Positions 29,301 to 34,221 of a DNA stretch of 34,221 bases are shown piece by piece (positions within the stretch are counted from its first letter, which is position 1; each line of letters opens with the position of its first letter). The stretch covers positions 41,454-75,674 of the forward strand of contig BFEA01000733.1 in the NCBI GenBank assembly GCA_003427395.1, written 5' to 3'. The notes under the pieces were generated by a model. The model was not told the DNA's origin, made no database searches, and saw only the letters and a list, made by a program, of their open reading frames with translations. The translations under genes and the position numbers were made by a program. This DNA comes from Chara braunii. Lineage: Eukaryota; Streptophyta; Charophyceae; Charales; Characeae.

Positions 29301-29919
29301 CCATTCAACAGAAACGACCACCAACCTAGCCCCAGTTGCAACTGAGAAACAAATACTGTCCAACAACTGATAATGTGGGGGGGCTGGAGTTCAATTCTGT
29401 TTGTGGAGTGCGAAACTCTGCTCGAAACAGATCCTGGTCCGACAAGAAGGCCACCACAGACCTTGAACGATTTGTTTTTACACCGACCTTGAACAATTTG
29501 ACTAAAAAGATTGCACATTTTTCTGTCGTGACAATTTTTTATTTTCGTTCGCTTTGTCTATACGTTCTGTTGGGTTTTCATCATTTGTTGGGTATTCACA
29601 AATCCCAATGTTAAACATGTTATAGATAGTTTAGCTTAGATAGGTATGTACCATCAGTGAGAGTTAGGAATGAAAAAAATGTTGTTTGATTAGGGGGGGG
29701 AAAAGACAGTTACACGAACACATCGGGCAGAGCTGCATGCCCGTGTGCTTGTACAACACCTGTACTTGAAAGCATGTAGAGCTGCATGCAAGTGTTGGCC
29801 TCCCCATGGGAGTTATCATTTACAGACTTTATTTACGAGTGTCTACATGTCCGTATGTATCGTTTAATATGTGTGTGTGATGTGTAGGGTGCATAATATC
29901 GTCGAGAACGTCGACAAAC
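29301..29919. other. No gene recognised
   Basis: Unique sequence with only short overlapping ORFs (29,294-29,614). A TGTGTGTGATGTGTAG acceptor-like end at 29,872-29,887 precedes the coding region at 29,920. Confidence 0.4.
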
Positions 29920-30870
29920 ATGAGCATGAGTCCCCAGACGCACATGCGCTTAGCAAGACTGTTTCCTCCTTGTATGAAATCGGTGCGGCATTATAACGGT
30001 CATACGTGGCTCCACGAAGCAACCAGTGAGGACTTCGAAGATGACCCATGGATGACCGTCGTCCCGTACATGAACCGGCAGGTTGACGATTTAAGCGACA
30101 GTGATTGGAACGCAATGGAGTGTGTCTGCCCTTAGGCAAACCATCACAAGTTTGCCAATATGTTAGAGTTCGGGATCCTCATTACACTGCCTGATGGTGT
30201 CCTCAAGCCCAAGTTCCTCACCGGTATGCGCAAAACACTCTGCTGCATAAGCCGCTATAGTCGTCGCCTCGACTGCAACTACGTTAGGTCCTTGCCACGA
30301 ACTTGGGGAAGTTCGCGGAAACAAGAGTTGGTGGACTGCGCTCGTCATTCTTCATTCTTGGAGCAGTACCTACTTCATTGCCCCGTGATTTCTCTACAAG
30401 TTGTGTCATACTGTTGTGTGCAATTGACTGTTGCCGAATGTGCTTTCGCCAAAGTGCTGTGTATGGTTACTTCGAACAAAAGTATGAAACTCGTCGATGC
30501 AGTTGTGCGTGTATTACGGAACGAGGTGGTACTTGAGGGGTCTATGTTCGTGCTGTTGCGGCACCTCGGTGTAGATGGGTGGTCAGATTTGGTGATAGCA
30601 GGTCAGGTCAAAGATTTTTCATTGTGGCATGAGGTGTAAGAGAAAGTGTCCGACATACGAGACTGTATAGGGAATTTCTCAGTACGACCAGGAGGGTTTG
30701 TTAGGATGAAATACATGTCCGTATTTTCGGAGAATGCAATTGTCGAGGAACCGCAGATCCGAGTATATGGATCATCAATGAATGTTATGTATGGCATCGG
30801 TTCACGACCTCGTCCGCGGAAAACCCTGTATGTCACTAGATCCGGACGGGTTGTCAGACCTTGTGTTTAA
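29920..30870 (+). pseudogene. Unknown protein gene, one frame with two internal stops
   Basis: A single reading frame extends about 317 codons from the ATG at 29,920, interrupted only by TAG 30,133 and TAA 30,637; the three open parts (71, 167 and 77 codons) are all in phase. Part 1 is acidic and Trp-containing (HTWLHEA, DDPWMTVVPYM). Part 2 starts LEFGILITLPDGVLK and has Cys-rich hydrophobic helices (VVSYCCVQLTVAECAF). Part 3 is FSVRPGGFVRMKYMSVF and ends in a basic RPRPRKTLYVTRSGRVV tail. The first ~25 codons could instead be read in another frame (VHNIVENVDKHEHESPDAH), so an early indel is possible. I do not recognise the family. It lies between direct copies of a composite repeat block. 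Confidence 0.5.
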
Positions 30871-30999
30871 GGGAAAATGAGCGAGAGGTGCGAGAGGCAT
30901 GTGTGTAGCCGAAAATGGTAGATATAAAGTAGTAGAGAGAGGTGTGAGAGTCAGTAGTCGCAAGTAGACGCTATACCGAGTATGTCCGTGGTTCTGTAA

Positions 31000-31190
31000 T
31001 TTGCGATTTTCGGAAAGCTTTTGTGTACGCTGCAATGTGTGATTGAATGATTTTTTGCAGTGAATGATTTTTGAAAACACCGTTGCGTACTTCGCAATGT
31101 TCGGTTGAATGATTTTTTGCATTGAACGATTTCTCGAAACTCTCTGTGCGGTGTACAACATGACCTTTAGGAAAACAAAATGTCAAGTTG
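31000..31190. repeat. Minisatellite block, second location
   Basis: Loose units with TTGAATGATTTTTTGCA, GATTTYTSGAAA and TGTGYGGTGTACAACATGACC. These match 28,600-28,780 in order and orientation, about 2.4 kb apart. Confidence 0.7.
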
Positions 31191-31600
31191 CAAGTGTTTT
31201 CATCTCGATGTTGCGATGACAAGAGTTAATGTTATGAACAAATGTTATGTTTCTTATCCACCTAAAGATTTGATGATATTTTCACCCGGGAATATATAAA
31301 TGACAAACCAACGTCCATATTAAATCATCACATTGATGGTGTGCGCACCTTGGTCTCCATCTAAGTGCGAGTTCACTCGCACTTGTGGTGTGAACCCTGA
31401 GCAATCCACTTAAGTGAGAGTTCATTTGCACTTTGCTTCAACTTGAACTTCAGAAAAACAATAGGCAACTTGCAAGAGTTTCCCTCCGTCCATCCCTCTG
31501 ACTTTCATAATAGTGATCTTGCAAGTGTTTCGATCTCTCATCTTCATATCAAGGGATGCATGGATGTTTTCGATGAAAAGATGCTCATGTCAAGGAGGGG
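31190..31600. repeat. Composite repeat, copy C
   Basis: Full-length copy in the same orientation as A, with an additional TTGATGATATTTTCACCCGG and AATATATAAATGACAAACCA segment. It contains a perfect 9-bp stem (31,363-31,371 with 31,376-31,384, TTCA loop) and CACTTAAGTG at 31,407. Confidence 0.8.
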
Positions 31601-31992
31601 ATCGATGTTTGGAGTGACAAGAATGACTGTTATGAATCTATGTTATGGATTTGTCCATGCAAAGATTTGATGACATATTCATCCGGGAATATACAATTGA
31701 CAAGCCAGCATCCATATTAAATCACCACGTTGATGGTGTGCGAACCTAGCTCTCCATCTAAGTGCGAGTTCATTCGCACTTTAAATTGTGGTGTGAACCC
31801 CGAGCAATTCCCTCGCAATTTACTTCAACTTGACCTTTAGAAAAACAACAGGCAACCTGGAAATATTTCCCTCTCTCCATCTCTCCCGACTTTCATAATA
31901 GTGACCTTGCAAATGTTTTGATCTCTCATCTTCATGTCATGGGATGCATGAATGTTTTCGATAAAAAGATGCTCATGTCAAGGAGGGGATCG
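31600..31992. repeat. Composite repeat, copy D
   Basis: Tandem to copy C with a period of 397 (GATGGTGTG at 31,335 and 31,732). The hairpin has one mismatch here and the palindrome is lost. Confidence 0.8.
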
Positions 31993-32039
31993 AATGCACC
32001 GCCGATAAGCACCTGCACATCACGAAGCAAGAGCACGTC

Positions 32040-32585
32040 CCCATTGGAACATCGTCGGGTCCTTGCGTTGTCGACCCCCACGTGATGACTACACTAAACC
32101 GCGGCAGGATGACCGGTCCGCCTCTCCGATGTGGACCTAACGGTGGATTGCGTGCTCTCGAAGATCCATACCGGGGATGGGGGCCGGCATCCGACCAATG
32201 TTTGCTTGTAAGGCATCATATGATGTGTCGATACAACCGACATCCAGAACTGCTTGGTGAGCATCTAGTGCTACGCCAATAAGTTCCAAACACGGTCGCA
32301 AAGTTCCCTAAGAGTGTTCATTGTCGGTTCTTCACGTTGTCGACTCCCGCGTGATGACTATAGTAAACAGCGGCAGGATGAAAGATCCCCCTCTCCGACA
32401 TGGATCTAATGGTGGATTGCATCAAATATGTTCTCAAAGATCCACACCGGGTAGAAGTCGTGCAATAAACCACTGCTTGCTTATAAGCATCACATGATGT
32501 GTCGATACAATCGACATCCAGAACTGTTTGGTGAGCATCTAGTCCTACGCCAATAATTTCTGAACAAGACCGCAAGGTCCCCCAA
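32040..32585. repeat. 269-bp tandem duplication, 2 copies
   Basis: Two GC-richer units in direct orientation; CGTTGTCGAC occurs at 32,066 and 32,335, and GTGATGACTA at 32,082 and 32,351 (period 269). Both end with GTGAGCATCTAGTSCTACGC, CAATAA and a CGCAARGTYCCC tail. Unit 2 lacks several substitutions and has small indels. Short ORFs over it are not convincing. Confidence 0.85.
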
Positions 32586-32589
32586 CCAT

Positions 32590-33580
32590 GCTTTTAACAC
32601 TCGAGAGCTCCGACCGCCGACTGTTTGGCACTTCGTGAAGGTGGTAATTTCTACCCGACGCAGAAGGTTCGTGATCACTTCCATTGCTTGTATAAGTGTC
32701 GATGGATGTTCGGCGTTGCATACATGTAGTACTGTTGGCCCCCTTTGGATACATCAGCGTCTCGGATGCATCCCACATAAGGACCTCACATGCTGAGGAC
32801 ATGCAAATACTATGGTGCTAGGTGTCTCGGATTCATCCGAATTTTCAATCTGAGAAGTGTCTGCGCACCGACCATTTCGAGCGAAAATTTTATGAAAGGT
32901 GTCGAGCAAGGTTTCCCGTTCGGTCCAACGCCAGCTATACCACTTCAAATGTCATGTTCCTCTCCACCCTCTTTCGACCCGGTGTTGTTTTCGTTGCATT
33001 GGCCAATTTCGTGGTTCTCAATAAGTCGACACATCTCTTTCGCTTCTTCATTGGCAAAATCTAACAACTGCCTCGGCTCTGATTTATGTCACCGTCTGTT
33101 GTTCTGCCTCGACACATAGTATAATGCTGTCAAGAACGTAGTATGAGGCAGCACCGATTATCAGCGAGGGTAGAAAACATAGTGTGAGGCAGCACCGATC
33201 CTCGTATAATGCTATCAAGAACCTTCAAACTTTGAAGCGTACTTGTTGAAACAAAATTTCCCCTGTGTGTTCCACATGTTGTGGCGTGCACTACACAACA
33301 TTGAGCAACGCACACATGGAGTAATAAGAAACAAAGTTCTAAGGATCTCTCATGCATGGTTTGACCGCTAGTCACAGTTCGTGGATATGTCCCCTTCTCT
33401 GGGGCGGAAGTGAAGGACACTCCTCAATGGTTATGGCATGCTCTTTCTTTCTGATCTCGACATCAACCCTAAATGCCTTTAATATTTCCTTGTTTTTTAT
33501 CATGAACCCAAGGACTTTCTGCAATATGTGTGTCGGATAATTCGAGGACCTCCACTTGCGAGTTGACCTTACCTCTATAA
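32590..33580. other. No gene recognised
   Basis: Unique, moderate-GC sequence. Overlapping ORFs of 60-109 codons on both strands (for example 32,790-33,119) show no recognisable motif. A short repeat, GTRTGAGGCAGCACCGATY, occurs at about 33,140 and 33,182. Confidence 0.45.
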
Positions 33581-33582
33581 AT

Positions 33583-33602
33583 TAAAAAAAAAAAAAAAAA
33601 AA
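33583..33602. repeat. A-tract
   Basis: About 19 consecutive A after ATAAATT. It could be a fossil poly(A) tail of a retroposed sequence. Confidence 0.9.
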
Positions 33603-33689
33603 CAATGAACACACTTTTTCCTACACGAGTCCGACAAAAGTGACAATGGAAAAAAATAAAACAACATGTGTGTCCATTTAACGGCCAAC

Positions 33690-33960
33690 GGGATTTTTTC
33701 GACGTCGTTGTACCCATTGAATAGCCCCGGGGCCCCCGTTGAAACCCCGTTGAACGATTCAACGGGGCCTTCCCGTTGAACAAAGTTCAAGGAGCTGAGC
33801 GCAACAGTCGTCGAGCCTGCGACGCTGCAGGCGAAGTAAAAAAAAAACGAAACTCGACACCTGACTCCCCCGTTGTAACCCCGTTGAATTCAACGTCGTT
33901 GAATGGCTGTTAAATCCCTGTTGGATCCCCGTTGAACGACATGGCCGTTCCGTTGGAAAT
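33690..33960. repeat. CCCCGTTGAA-rich repeat cluster with perfect hairpin
   Basis: At least eight CGTTGAA or close variants in both orientations. CCCCGTTGAA (33,745-33,754) and TTCAACGGGG (33,758-33,767) form a perfect 10-bp stem with a 3-nt loop. An A-tract lies at about 33,839-33,847. The same core word builds the minisatellite at 6,016-6,088. Confidence 0.75.
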
Positions 33961-34017
33961 CGAACGACGGGGGGCGGGCTCTCGACTGCGGCAACATTGC
34001 AGTACACACCGGGAATG

Positions 34018-34221
34018 CTAAAGGTTGAAAAAAAAAAAAAAAAAAAACACTTCGCGACCTCTATTTTCCGGCCGACCCAACCACGTGCACCGCCACCACC
34101 AAACCCACCCTTCCGGCCCAGACAGCCTACCCCCGCCCTGGCGAAGCAACCCCCGCCTCACTAAGCCCCAGAGTCCCAACGCAAGCCCCCACCACTCCGC
34201 AGCCCCTACCCCAGCATACAC
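34018..34221. other. A-tract and C-rich window end, no gene
   Basis: An A-tract (34,029-34,047) is followed by strongly C/A-rich sequence to the window edge. The minus-strand frame open here codes Trp/Gly/Arg-rich sequence that reflects composition only. Confidence 0.5.

Noticed and set aside
29920-30870. Programmed stop readthrough in the 317-codon frame
   Set aside because: Two different stop codons (TAG, TAA) without a shared downstream context; pseudogenisation is simpler, though not excluded.
28850-31820. CRISPR-like array of composite repeats
   Set aside because: Only four large, diverged units with irregular spacing and no short spacers, in a eukaryotic context.

Overview
This looks like a stretch of repeat-rich eukaryotic nuclear DNA, most likely plant or streptophyte-algal. 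I see no intact conserved housekeeping gene, no operon, no rRNA or tRNA and no CRISPR. The evidence is decayed class I and class II transposons, long CA/CT microsatellites, A/T homopolymers, a 249-base N gap inside a CA tract, and one convincing GT-AG intron. The style of the hAT transposase tail and of the Ty3/gypsy pol reminds me of charophyte elements such as those of Chara; that is recognition from memory and is unverified.

Layout. 1-3,400: one possible minus-strand ORF (237-707) and a 65-bp tandem duplication, otherwise nothing recognisable. 3,491-5,780: plus-strand remnant of a hAT transposase C-terminal region with a low-complexity tail. 5,780-13,400: non-coding, with microsatellites, several degenerate repeat families, a strong hairpin at 9,913-9,973, the assembly gap and palindromic motifs. 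13,700-15,030: a ~525-bp foldback element bracketed by a short direct repeat, then a minus-strand coding-like fragment. 15,440-17,800: presumed 5' LTR/leader of the next element. 17,800-24,509: a heavily mutated Ty3/gypsy element in the order gag, protease, RT, RNase H, PHD finger + integrase, interrupted at 20,225-20,752 by a second, inverted copy of the foldback element. Catalytic residues are lost in RT and RNase H, the integrase core has a deletion, and there are many stops and frameshifts.

24,506-27,910 is the most interesting part. Directly after pol (ATGA overlap) lies a ~195-codon open frame. A canonical GT-AG intron (25,104-25,257) joins it in frame to the first of two tandem paralogues of a protein family I do not recognise. 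The paralogues (25,258-26,196 and 26,663-27,573) are roughly 55-60% identical in protein over ~126 residues by hand count, and their differences are overwhelmingly synonymous in the best-conserved blocks. They therefore evolved under protein-level constraint before decaying by stops and frameshifts. A further ORF with a basic tail follows (27,611-27,910).

27,930-32,600 is a field of minisatellites and longer direct repeats. In its middle sits another unrecognised coding region (29,920-30,870, one frame with two internal stops), bracketed by direct copies of one composite repeat block. 32,600-34,221 has no recognisable gene; GTTGAA-rich repeats and A-tracts close the window.

How the parts relate: nothing here forms a working pathway. 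The window records nested transposon insertion and decay. Open questions are whether the unknown spliced family belongs to the retroelement (a third ORF) or to the host, and whether the 29.9-30.9 kb ORF is the cargo of an unrecognised repeat-flanked element.
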